Shown here in pieces: positions 1 to 7,159 of a stretch of DNA of 64,000 bases. The stretch is taken from positions 124,001 to 188,000 of the forward strand of contig JBGANR010000005.1 of the NCBI GenBank assembly GCA_044222225.1, read 5' to 3'. Within the stretch, counting starts at the first letter, position 1. Every line of letters begins with the position of its first letter. Made by a program: the position numbers and the translations under genes. Source of the DNA: JBGANR01 sp044222225. GTDB lineage: Bacteria > Actinomycetota > Actinomycetes > Mycobacteriales > Mycobacteriaceae. The notes under the pieces are model-generated. The model was not told the origin of the DNA and made no database searches. It worked only from the letters and a program-made list of their open reading frames with translations.

Positions 1-379
1 GCGGGTCACCCTCGGTGTCGAACGGCTTGAGCGTGATCTTGCAGTTCGGGTTGGCCTTGTTGTGCTCGTCGATGGCGAGCTGCGCGCCGTTGCGGACGTT
101 GATGCCGAGCTGGGCGTCGTCGCCCTGCTGCGCGCCGACCCAGCCCAGGGAGATCGGCTCGCACGGTGCGGTGCCGAGTTCGGACGGCAGCACCGGCTTC
201 GCCGTCGAATCGGCCGGCACCTCCTTGCCGTCGATGTCGATCTGCGCGACCGGAGCGATCGTCAGCCCGGACGGACTCGCCGAGTCCCCGTCCTTCGTTG
301 ATTTGTCGCCACAGGCGGACAGGACGAGCGCGGCCGCGGAACAGAGCGCGACACCGCCCAGGACAAGGCGACGTTTCAT
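1..379 (-). CDS. ABC transporter substrate-binding lipoprotein (5' part only)
   Basis: Only the first 126 codons lie in the window; the gene runs off the left edge. The start is the ATG at 379, five bases after a GGAGG ribosome site. The product opens with a lipoprotein signal (MKRR, a hydrophobic stretch, then the lipobox LSAC, lipidated Cys at about residue 23) and a Ser/Asp-rich linker. From about residue 75 it reads like the N-terminal lobe of type I periplasmic binding proteins of branched-chain amino acid/amide uptake systems (segments LGWVGAQQGDDAQLGINV and NGAQLAIDEHNKANP). It would sit on the outer face of the membrane and hand a ligand to an ABC permease, which is not in view. The ligand is unknown. 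Confidence 0.75.
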   Translation of the reverse strand, partial: MKRRLVLGGVALCSAAALVLSACGDKSTKDGDSASPSGLTIAPVAQIDIDGKEVPADSTAKPVLPSELGTAPCEPISLGWVGAQQGDDAQLGINVRNGAQLAIDEHNKANPNCKITLKPFDTEGDP

Positions 380-697
380 GGATGCCTCCAGATGCACAGG
401 GGCCTGCCCGGGTCGGCGGACCCGGCGACGGGCAGGGTCGGGTAGGTGGACGATAGCGCCCGCGCCCCGCACCTGCCCGCCGGTTCGTCGATAACGCGCG
501 GCGCGTCGCGCAGAATTTACGTCCTACAGCGTCCGGTCCTGCATGTTCCATGCCGGCGCGAGCAGACCGGCTCAGCGGTTCGGGCCCAGGCCCGCGCCGC
601 GGCCGGCAACGACGAGAACGCGCCGTCAGGCAGATCGGAATTACAGCGCATTCAAGCCGGCTTCGCGCGCGCTCAACAGTCGACGAGCGAGACCGGC
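380..697. other. Intergenic stretch without a recognisable gene
   Basis: About 318 bases upstream of the lipoprotein gene. I see only its ribosome site next to 379 and short GC-rich inverted repeats around 490-515. No frame shows codon bias or a recognisable protein. It presumably holds the lipoprotein promoter. Confidence 0.5.
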
Positions 698-1021
698 CTA
701 CATCCGGTCGCGACGCTCGTCGGCCAGCGCTTGCTGATAGTTGGCGTAGTCCTGCCTCATCTGGGCGCGCTTCTCCACATGACCCGGACAAGAACACAAC
801 TCCGGGTTTCGGATCTTCGGAAAAAACAGAAGGATCGGCCAGATGAATATGAACATGAGGATGCTGCTGAACACGACATCCCATGCCGCGGCCGATCCCT
901 GGAGAAAGATCTTCTTGCGCAGCCCATGTCGCCGCTGCCAGTACCATTTCCCAACGATTATCCCGATCAACTCGTAGACGATCACGCCGACGAAAAATTC
1001 CACGGAGAGGATGGATTCCAC
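698..1021 (-). CDS. Small two-helix membrane protein, unknown function
   Basis: Not recognised. I chose the GTG at 1021 because AAAGAAAGG lies seven bases upstream and the protein then opens directly with its first membrane helix. The frame stays open to a GTG at 1159, but the extra 46 residues look non-coding. The 107-aa product has a transmembrane segment at about residues 4-24, a basic loop (KWYWQRRHGLRKK), a second hydrophobic segment at about 46-67, then a cytosolic-looking tail with a CSC motif and a charged, coiled-coil-prone end (EKRAQMRQDYANYQQ). Base composition is lower in GC than the mycolate genes, which suits an accessory region. Confidence 0.6.
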   Translation of the reverse strand: MESILSVEFFVGVIVYELIGIIVGKWYWQRRHGLRKKIFLQGSAAAWDVVFSSILMFIFIWPILLFFPKIRNPELCSCPGHVEKRAQMRQDYANYQQALADERRDRM

Positions 1022-1235
1022 CGAGTAGCCTTTCTTTGATATGCCACACAAGCGCCACGCCGCCGGTGTGGTGATGACGAACCCCGACCCAACACGAGAT
1101 GAGGCGTTCAGCCCTGGCCACATCCAGCGAGGTCCCGACGAATCGAGAATCTCATTCACACGTCCGAGATCCGGCCGCAGGGTCGCAGGCCAGACGGCCG
1201 GAGCTCGGCGCGGCGGATGGCATCCCTAGCCGAGA

Positions 1236-1382
1236 TCAGCGTTCCCAATATTTGCCGTGACTGCCTCCACACACCTTTCCCTTGGTACACCTGGAACAGG
1301 TGTTCACCCACCCGCCACCGCCGGTGCCCTTACAGCTCTGACAGGTCAGCAGTGGCCGATAGCACTTCTCGCACTTGTACAC
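1236..1382 (-). CDS. 48-residue cysteine-rich zinc-finger-like protein
   Basis: A short frame starting at the GTG at 1382, with AAGGAG five bases upstream. It contains CEKC, CQSCKGTGGGG, CSRC and a final KVCGGSHG. The paired CxxC motifs and the CKGTGGGG element resemble the zinc-binding repeats of DnaJ-type central domains, so a small zinc-binding or chaperone-adaptor protein is possible. No neighbour explains its role. The strong ribosome site and regular cysteine spacing make it unlikely to be a chance frame. It is too short for function to be assigned by family. Confidence 0.65.
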   Translation of the reverse strand: MYKCEKCYRPLLTCQSCKGTGGGGWVNTCSRCTKGKVCGGSHGKYWER

Positions 1383-1689
1383 GATCGCTCCTTCTCCAGC
1401 TCGACGCAAGATCATTCACAGCAAATAGAGTTCCCGGAAATCGACCACTTGACGCCTGGCCACTGAAGCGGAATCCGCCATTCACTACTAAAATGAACCG
1501 TATACCCCCGACCCCCGAAGGGGCTATCGTCCGCACGGCCGACATCGATGACTGAATTCATCAGATTTCTCCACCCACGTCGTGTCGCCGCATGCAAAAT
1601 CACCTAGAAATAGGACGACCCTGCATGATCGGAAATCTGATCGGCGGACCGACCTCCTAAATATTCGCGACCCGCCAAAAGTCTTCTAA
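1383..1689. other. Intergenic stretch, no gene seen
   Basis: Low-complexity accessory DNA with a lower GC content than the rest of the window. It contains the ribosome site of the cysteine-rich gene at its left end. Open frames on both strands lack codon bias or a ribosome site. Confidence 0.4.
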
Positions 1690-1830
1690 ATGGGCACCGG
1701 ATCGTCGCCGCAGCCGTCCAAAGGTGTACTCGCGACGGCATCGCCGTCGTCCCCGCGGCGCTCCTCGGCCCATGACAAGCGAAGCCGCGAAGACGGACGA
1801 GGTCCGCTCGATCCGGTTCCCTCCCGGGAA
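1690..1830 (+). pseudogene. Relic of a DUF4143-ATPase/small-protein cassette
   Basis: In the frame ending at the TGA at 1773-1775, translation gives RDGIAVVPAALLGP-stop. This matches the last residues (RDGVAVVPAALLGP) of the ATPase encoded at 2812-4077. The next frame, ATG at 1772, contains DEVRSIRF, matching the end of the 67-aa protein at 4074-4277. The ATGA overlap between the two genes is conserved too. Everything upstream of about 1690 and the middle of the small gene is missing. This is therefore the eroded 3' end of a second copy of the cassette. Confidence 0.75.
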
Positions 1831-1931
1831 CGAAGGAATCACCGTCGCCCGCTGCCGACGACAGCGGAAACCCAGCTGACAGCACGGCTTCCCACACCTA
1901 CGGTAGGGGTCACGCGACGAGAGGAGAGGCC

Positions 1932-2093
1932 ATGTCGACACAAGACGACACGACCAGCAAGTTCAAGGAAGCACTCGACCGCAAGAACGCCCAGGCCCGG
2001 CAGGGTCGGGCGCATCTCGATTCCGACTCCAAGGCGCACGGCGCCCACGGCAACGCGAGCCATCAGAAGCAGTTCCGCCGCAAGAGCGGCTGA
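1932..2093 (+). CDS. DUF5302 family small protein
   Basis: A 53-aa, highly charged protein (MSTQDDTTSKFKEALDRKNA, then HGAHGN and the ending KQFRRKSG). Actinobacterial DUF5302 proteins share this FKEALDRK start and FRRKSG end. Function is unknown; the composition suggests a soluble, partly disordered protein. The ATG follows GAGGAGAGG closely. The gene ends 17 bases before a strong hairpin shared with the convergent gene on the other strand. Confidence 0.8.
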   Translation: MSTQDDTTSKFKEALDRKNAQARQGRAHLDSDSKAHGAHGNASHQKQFRRKSG

Positions 2094-2110
2094 GCGACAC
2101 ACACGAGAAC

Positions 2111-2147
2111 ACCGGCCCCGCATCGTCTTCAGCGATGCGGGGCCGGT
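2111..2147. terminator. Bidirectional hairpin terminator
   Basis: Perfect 15-bp inverted repeat (2111-2125 with 2133-2147) around a 7-base loop, placed between convergent genes ending at 2093 (+) and 2169 (-). There is no clear T tract, as is common in high-GC actinobacteria. Confidence 0.75.
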
Positions 2148-2168
2148 GGCGTCTCGGCCGGGGCTTCG

Positions 2169-2573
2169 TCAGCCCAGCGTCAGCGGGCCCGACGGGATGG
2201 AGCGCAGCGGGTGCCGGCTGCCCGGATCACGATGGACCGGCCACTGCGGCTCGTGCGGCCAGGTCGACTCCGGGGTCTCGTGCGGCCACGACCGCGTCTC
2301 GGTCTCATGCGGCCAGGGCGTCTCGGGCGCCTCCGTCGTCTGCGTCGGGCACGGGTTGCCCTCGCGGTTGAGGCCCTCCGGATTCGTCTTGCAGGGCTTG
2401 CAGGGGTTGCCGTCCTCGTCGTGCCCGTACGGGTTCTCGGTGCAGCTGTAGCTCGGCGTCGGTGCCGGGGTGGTGCCCTCGTCCGCGAAGCCCACACCAC
2501 CCCCGAACCCGATCACGGCGGCGGCGATCGCCCCCGCGAGTACGCCCATCGAGATCCTGCGTGATCCGTTCAT
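2169..2573 (-). CDS. Secreted proline-rich protein with WPHE repeats
   Basis: 134 aa. The ATG at 2573 follows AAGGAGG at eight bases. An N-terminal signal peptide (hydrophobic residues about 8-28, likely cut near GFA/DE) is followed by a short region with four cysteines in two NPC motifs. A Pro/Thr/Glu-rich tail then carries three or four WPHE units (about residues 87-113). No enzymatic motif is visible. It is probably an exported or wall-associated low-complexity protein, convergent with the DUF5302 gene. Function unknown. Confidence 0.65.
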   Translation of the reverse strand: MNGSRRISMGVLAGAIAAAVIGFGGGVGFADEGTTPAPTPSYSCTENPYGHDEDGNPCKPCKTNPEGLNREGNPCPTQTTEAPETPWPHETETRSWPHETPESTWPHEPQWPVHRDPGSRHPLRSIPSGPLTLG

Positions 2574-2697
2574 CGCCGTCCTCCTTGATCCTTTGCGATC
2601 CTTCGGCGACTGTCTGCCGCCGTAAGAAAAGGATGCGTTCACTCGGAGGATCGTGAATCCGTGGTGGACTACTCGACACCTCGGCGCGCGCGCACAT

Positions 2698-2811
2698 GTC
2701 CAACGGTTCACTAGAGTCTCGTCCAACGGTGCATTAGAACTCCGTCCAGTGGTGCAGTAGAGAGCCGTCCAATGGTTCACTAGAGAGCCGTCCAGCGGTA
2801 CACTCGCCGAC
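2698..2811 (+). repeat. Five-unit 23-bp direct-repeat array abutting an ATPase start
   Basis: Units begin with GTCCA at 2698, 2721, 2744, 2767 and 2790. Four are 23 bp, and the last is 22 bp and ends at the base before the ATG at 2812. Each has the pattern GTCCA-R-YGG then a TNCANT hexamer. In the last unit the hexamer is TACACT (2799-2804), exactly seven bases before the ATG, so it can serve as the -10 box of a leaderless transcript. The others look like degenerate copies of the same promoter core. A comparable 23-bp array lies before the second ATPase (8438-8543). Confidence 0.85.
2799..2804 (+). promoter_or_regulatory. -10 box of leaderless ATPase promoter
   Basis: TACACT followed by seven bases and the ATG at 2812. 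No ribosome site is present, so transcription probably starts at the A of the start codon. Confidence 0.6.
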
Positions 2812-4077
2812 ATGGCCTACGAGCGGCGCCTGATCGACGACACGTTGGACGAGTTTCAGCCCCTGCTGCGGGCCGTCTCGATCCACGGGCCGAAGAGCGT
2901 CGGCAAGACCGCAACGGCGTTGCAGCGCGCTCGCAGCGTGCTGAACCTCGATATTCCGAGCCGGCGAGAACTCCTCGCCGCAGACCGGTCGATCCTGACC
3001 ACACTCCCCGGACCCGTGCTCGTCGACGAGTGGCAGCGGATGCCGGAGGTCTGGGACTACATCCGGCGGGCCGTCGACGCCGAAGCACCTCGCGGGCACT
3101 TCATCATCGCCGGCAGTTCGGCCCCGCGAGGCGCGGTGGTCCACTCGGGAGCCGGACGGATCGTGCCGATGCGCATGCGACCGATGAGCCTGGCGGAGCG
3201 ATGGCCCGGCATCCAGACCGTCAGCCTCACGGGCCTGCTAGCCGGTACCACCGACGTGACGGGAGCGACCTCACTCCGGCTGCCCGACTACGTCGAGGAG
3301 ATCGCGGCATCGGGGTTCCCCGGCATCCGCACCGAGCCGGCGCGGGTACGCGGGCTGGCCCTGGACTCCTACATCGAGAACCTCGTGCACCGGGAGTTTC
3401 CCGAGCAGGGCTACGCCGTACGCAAACCAGCCACTCTGCGAGCATGGCTGACGGCCTATGCGGCCGCGACCTCGACGACAACCACTTACACGACGATCCT
3501 CGACGCGGCGACCGCGGGCGAGAACTCCAAGCCCGCGAAACGCACCACGATCTCCTACCGGGACGCGTTGTCCTCGCTGTATCTCCTGGATCCCGTGCCG
3601 GCCTGGGCACCGACCAGAAACCACCTCGCCCGCCTGACCCAAGCCCCTAAACACCAGCTGGCGGACCCAGGCCTGGCGACGCGCCTGCTCGGCCTCGACA
3701 CGGCGGCACTTCTTCGTGCAGAGCAGGGCTCGATGCGGCTGCACAACGGCTCCGTCCTCGGCGCCTTGTTCGAAAGTCTTGTGAGCTTGAGCCTGCTCAC
3801 GTACGCCGAAGTCGCCGAGGCACGGGTCGGCCATCTTCGCACCAAGAACGGCGAGCATGAGATCGATGCCGTCGTACAGCGCAGAGACGGTCGCGTTCTC
3901 GCCATCGAGGTGAAACTCGCCGAGCATGTCAACGACGCTGACGTCAAGCACCTGCACTGGCTCAAGCAGGAGATCGGCGATGACCTGATCGACGCCGCCG
4001 TCATCACCACCGGCGAGCACGCCTATCGACGTCGTGACGGCGTGGCCGTCGTCCCAGCGGCACTCCTCGGTCCATGA
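2812..4077 (+). CDS. AAA family ATPase with C-terminal DUF4143 domain
   Basis: 421 aa. An N-terminal P-loop module carries Walker A GPKSVGKT (about residues 26-33) and a Walker B-like VLVDEWQ (about 66-72). The C-terminal DUF4143 part ends in a PD-(D/E)xK-like core: EIDAVVQRRDG followed by IEVKL. Such proteins are common in mobile and accessory regions, and their cellular role is not established. The ATG at 2812 directly follows the 23-bp array and looks leaderless. The last four bases overlap a 67-aa gene (ATGA). A diverged homologue of nearly equal length, now frameshifted, lies at 7160-8427, and an eroded third copy at 1690-1830. Confidence 0.85.
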   Translation: MAYERRLIDDTLDEFQPLLRAVSIHGPKSVGKTATALQRARSVLNLDIPSRRELLAADRSILTTLPGPVLVDEWQRMPEVWDYIRRAVDAEAPRGHFIIAGSSAPRGAVVHSGAGRIVPMRMRPMSLAERWPGIQTVSLTGLLAGTTDVTGATSLRLPDYVEEIAASGFPGIRTEPARVRGLALDSYIENLVHREFPEQGYAVRKPATLRAWLTAYAAATSTTTTYTTILDAATAGENSKPAKRTTISYRDALSSLYLLDPVPAWAPTRNHLARLTQAPKHQLADPGLATRLLGLDTAALLRAEQGSMRLHNGSVLGALFESLVSLSLLTYAEVAEARVGHLRTKNGEHEIDAVVQRRDGRVLAIEVKLAEHVNDADVKHLHWLKQEIGDDLIDAAVITTGEHAYRRRDGVAVVPAALLGP

Positions 4078-4277
4078 CCGCGCGGTCCTCGATGTCGATC
4101 ACGATCGAGCACGTCACCAACGATGAGTTGCACGAGCGAGAGCGTCGAGTGCTCGCCCGCGTCGACTTGAGTTACCAGGAACTGGCCGACCTCGCAGCCC
4201 GCTACCTCCTCACCCCCGAAGAATTGGCTGCGTGGGACGAGGTCCGCTCGATCCGGTTCCTCCTCGGAGACGAGTGA
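4074..4277 (+). CDS. 67-aa acidic protein coupled to the ATPase
   Basis: Starts within the ATPase stop (ATGA overlap), which implies translational coupling; a second ATG seven codons in is an alternative start. The product is helical and acidic (segments HERERRVLARVDLSYQELAD and EELAAWDEVRSIRFLLGDE). The WDEVRSIRFLL ending recurs in the relic at 1772-1830, so the ATPase and this protein travel as a pair. No known domain is recognised; a regulator or binding partner of the ATPase is an inference from the coupling. Confidence 0.7.
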   Translation: MTARSSMSITIEHVTNDELHERERRVLARVDLSYQELADLAARYLLTPEELAAWDEVRSIRFLLGDE

Positions 4278-4317
4278 GTTCACAGGAGGGATCGAGGCCG
4301 ACGTTCGGCGGTTCGCC

Positions 4318-4363
4318 GACGAGGTGACCGTTCGCATCGGGACGAGGCGACCGTTCACATCAG
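4318..4363. repeat. Two-copy 23-bp tandem repeat
   Basis: Units 4318-4340 and 4341-4363 both begin GACGAGG and share GACCGTTC, with three differences. The second unit contains the stop codon of the minus-strand GIY-YIG gene. The 23-bp period equals that of the two promoter arrays in this island, although the sequence is only loosely similar (a shared ACGGT-CAC core on the minus strand). Confidence 0.55.
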
Positions 4364-6084
4364 GTCGTATCAGCGACCCGATCCGAACCAGCACACGCCC
4401 GCCCGAGCGCTTCCCCAGCAAGCACGGGGTTATGTGTCTGAATACGGGTTCGCGGCGCCGCACGTACCCGCATCAAGTCGAGCGCGGCCTCCGCCGCCGC
4501 CCTGGTCACTTCGGTGTCGTCGAGCAAACGCCGCAGCGATGCACTATCTGACGCCCAGAGTCGCAGATTCCTCGGCCCGGCATCGCGATAGTCCGCTTCA
4601 GAGACCTCGAGCCGCGGATGCCGACGCAAGAACGCGAGAAAATACAGGTCATCATAGGCGAGCAGGTCGTCACGCACCTGAACGAATCCCGAGATGACAC
4701 CGCTGGCACGATCACGCAGCACGGTCAACACCTCGACCCATCCGATCGAGACACACGCGACGCGATGCATACCCTTTCCAGCGCCGGTGCTCGGCATGCA
4801 ACTGACGGTCCAGAACGCCGATTCGGTGGTCAACGGGTACGGCAGACATCGACGCAGATACATGGCGATCACGTCCACCACCTCGTCGACACCAGGACCC
4901 AGCACCTTCTTCATCCGCTCGAAATCAAGCACGCCCGCCGGCCCGAGAGCCAGCACGTCGGGGTGACGATCGCCGGCGAGATCACGCCGGTTCTCACCTA
5001 GCCGATCACTCCGCCATCGATCCTGCCGCTGGGACGGAATAGCCGAATCGAAAGCGCGATCGAAAGATAGGATCGTCGCCATCTCCGCCTTGTTCCGCGC
5101 GATCAGCCCGGCGATCTGCACAGAATGAATCATGCCTTTTTCGATATCGAGAAGAAATTTCGAAGGAGTTTTATGCGCGGCCGCCTCGACCTCCACCCGA
5201 AGCCAGACGGCGACGATGTCGTCATAGGTTCGACAATGTTGCCCGAACCTTTTCACGAGCGATGTCGACTGCCCGAGGTAACAAGAGCCGTCCGCGAACT
5301 CGATCAGATACAGACCGAGAACACCTCCGCCCATTCTGGTCAGCCGTTTCTCAACGCTGCCCTTCGTCGGAGCGACAAGCCGTTCGGCGAATCCGTTCTC
5401 CGATGCCCAAGCCGAGATCTCTCGACGCCGCTGTGCGACTGTCTCCTCAGTCGGCGGGAGCGGAGCCGGGAAGGGCCGCAGACCGGCTGGGACTTCACGC
5501 TCCTCGTGCCAGACGGCCACCGGCATCTCCACTCCTGGCATCAGTGCCCAATCCGGTGCAGCCACCAACGCCTGCAGACCGATCCATCCGGCATCCGCGA
5601 GCACCAGCACCCCACCGCGGAAGACTCCCGTCTGCGATTCTTCGAAGTCCCACGCGCCGTCGCTGTCTCGTCGCCAGTGCGCCACCGCCCACAACTCGTC
5701 GCCTCGACTCGCCGATACCGTCGTCGTTCCTACCGCTCGGTCTGTCACCTGCCAGGACACCTCGAGACCACCCGACACCAGATCCCCGATCAAGCCGAAG
5801 AGCGCAGCATGCGTCATCTCGACGTCATCGGATCTCACGGGGTCCGGCTGCACGGCCACGTCGTCGACCATCACCTGAACGACGTCGACCACGTCCCCCT
5901 GGGTGACAACGAACTCGACCCCGTCACCGCCACGGCGCAAACGCACCTTCGCGTCGACACCGCGCCGCCACACCTCCGCGATCCGCTCGGCGACAACCTG
6001 CGCGTCTCCCCAGAAGAGCCCGTTCCCGGCCGGCGCGACTTCGTCGACCGCGCTCGATCCGAGCACCTCAGATCGCATGATCAC
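4360..6084 (-). CDS. GIY-YIG-domain protein, unknown N- and C-terminal regions
   Basis: 574 aa; GTG at 6084 overlaps the stop of the vWA gene (GTGA). Residues 1-250 match nothing I know. At about 256-320 is a GIY-YIG nuclease-like module: GLYLIEF, CYLGQST with the second tyrosine of the motif, an arginine in VKRFGQH at about 279, and an acidic position in LDIEKG at about 315. The last 250 residues are also unassigned. The fold cuts nucleic acid in homing endonucleases, UvrC and some restriction enzymes; catalysis here is plausible but not shown. Gene overlap with the vWA protein suggests one functional unit. Confidence 0.7.
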   Translation of the reverse strand: MIMRSEVLGSSAVDEVAPAGNGLFWGDAQVVAERIAEVWRRGVDAKVRLRRGGDGVEFVVTQGDVVDVVQVMVDDVAVQPDPVRSDDVEMTHAALFGLIGDLVSGGLEVSWQVTDRAVGTTTVSASRGDELWAVAHWRRDSDGAWDFEESQTGVFRGGVLVLADAGWIGLQALVAAPDWALMPGVEMPVAVWHEEREVPAGLRPFPAPLPPTEETVAQRRREISAWASENGFAERLVAPTKGSVEKRLTRMGGGVLGLYLIEFADGSCYLGQSTSLVKRFGQHCRTYDDIVAVWLRVEVEAAAHKTPSKFLLDIEKGMIHSVQIAGLIARNKAEMATILSFDRAFDSAIPSQRQDRWRSDRLGENRRDLAGDRHPDVLALGPAGVLDFERMKKVLGPGVDEVVDVIAMYLRRCLPYPLTTESAFWTVSCMPSTGAGKGMHRVACVSIGWVEVLTVLRDRASGVISGFVQVRDDLLAYDDLYFLAFLRRHPRLEVSEADYRDAGPRNLRLWASDSASLRRLLDDTEVTRAAAEAALDLMRVRAAPRTRIQTHNPVLAGEALGRACAGSDRVADTT

Positions 6085-6722
6085 TCGCCCGCGCGTCGAC
6101 GCTCGGCGGCGGAGAAGGATGGCATCGGCATCTCGTACCCGGCGGCCCGATCGGCACGGTATCCACGAACCTTGTCGCCGACCATCCGCTGCGCATCGGC
6201 GACCTTGCCGCGCGCATACGTCAGCGAATTGCCCTCCTGCACACCGATCGATCGACCTACCTCGATGGCATCCTGATCGGCCCCCATGTACAAGAACTGC
6301 CAGGAGTACTGCGTGGACTGCTGCTCGACCAGCGCCTTGATCGCCTCATGCGTGTATTCACGACTGGCATTCTCCATACCATCGGTCATGATGGCCACGA
6401 TCACCGTTCCGGGACGCCGATCCTCCGGCAAAGCGGCGAGTTCGGCTCCCGCCTCATTGATGAGCCGACCCATGGAGTCGAGCAACGCCGTCATAGATCT
6501 CGGGACAAGAACCAGCGGTGGCGCATCGACGACGGGAACGTTGCGGTAGACCACCTCGTAGTCGTTGTCGAACTGCGCAAGCGTGACCAGGCACTCGCCG
6601 GCGCCATCCACCTGTTCGGCGATGAACGCCGCGAAACCTTCCTCTGTGTCGGACTTGATCGATTGCATCGATCCCGAGCGATCGAGCAGGAAGTAGATAT
6701 GCGTCTTGTTTATGTCGGTCAT
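6081..6722 (-). CDS. von Willebrand factor A domain protein (YegL-like)
   Basis: 213 aa. The complete vWA fold carries a metal site (MIDAS): DRSGS at residues 14-18, a threonine in PRSMTALLD and the aspartate in IMTDGMENAS. The segment WQFLYMGADQDAIEVG is typical of a widespread bacterial/phage vWA subfamily acting as metal-dependent protein-binding modules. It starts after AAAGG and ends overlapping the GIY-YIG gene. Together with the HTH gene 25 bases upstream it forms a tight minus-strand set. No signal peptide, so it is cytosolic. Confidence 0.85.
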   Translation of the reverse strand: MTDINKTHIYFLLDRSGSMQSIKSDTEEGFAAFIAEQVDGAGECLVTLAQFDNDYEVVYRNVPVVDAPPLVLVPRSMTALLDSMGRLINEAGAELAALPEDRRPGTVIVAIMTDGMENASREYTHEAIKALVEQQSTQYSWQFLYMGADQDAIEVGRSIGVQEGNSLTYARGKVADAQRMVGDKVRGYRADRAAGYEMPMPSFSAAERRRAGE

Positions 6723-6747
6723 TTCTCGACCTTTCTTGTCGTCCGAA

Positions 6748-7113
6748 CTATCGACGTCGACGAGGCGTGAAGCGAAGCGGCGGCGCGGCGTTCGTCACAC
6801 CGCTGTCGCGGTCGTACCTGGCACGTTCCACGCCCGACGCCGTCACCCGGCCGGCCTCGTTCGCGTAGCCGCCAAGCGTGCGCGTATGGGCAAGCCTCGG
6901 CCCCACCGCGTTCTCCGTCATCCCCGCACTCGAACCCGCGGAGCGGAGCGACACCCCGTCGTCCAGCACCGCACGAGCCATCGTCTCGTCGATCAGCGCC
7001 GCCAGTTCGTCGGCCGCCGCACGGAGGCGACTCAACGCATCGGCATCGGATAGACCGACCGCCTCGGTGAGGGTCGTGCGTATCCGATCGATGATCTCCG
7101 GTTCAGGGGGCAC
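6748..7113 (-). CDS. Small HTH-containing protein
   Basis: About 121 aa from a GTG at 7113, preceded at six bases by TACGGT and so possibly leaderless; an alternative GTG lies at 7143. Residues about 27-45 form a helix (RLRAAADELAALIDETMARA) followed by a helix-turn-helix-like stretch, SLRSAGSSAGMTENAVGPRL. The C-terminus is basic (RFTPRRRR). Similar small actinobacterial proteins look like DNA-binding regulators. It sits between the frameshifted ATPase (stop at 7160) and the vWA gene, all on the same strand, so it may regulate or belong to the vWA/GIY-YIG unit. Confidence 0.6.
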   Translation of the reverse strand: MPPEPEIIDRIRTTLTEAVGLSDADALSRLRAAADELAALIDETMARAVLDDGVSLRSAGSSAGMTENAVGPRLAHTRTLGGYANEAGRVTASGVERARYDRDSGVTNAAPPLRFTPRRRR

Positions 7114-7159
7114 ACCAGAACCGTAGCGCATCAACTGCGGCACCGCAATAACTGCGGAC

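Noticed and set aside
2698..2811. CRISPR array
   Set aside because: Units are contiguous 23-bp direct repeats without spacers and no cas genes are near; the same holds for 8438-8543.
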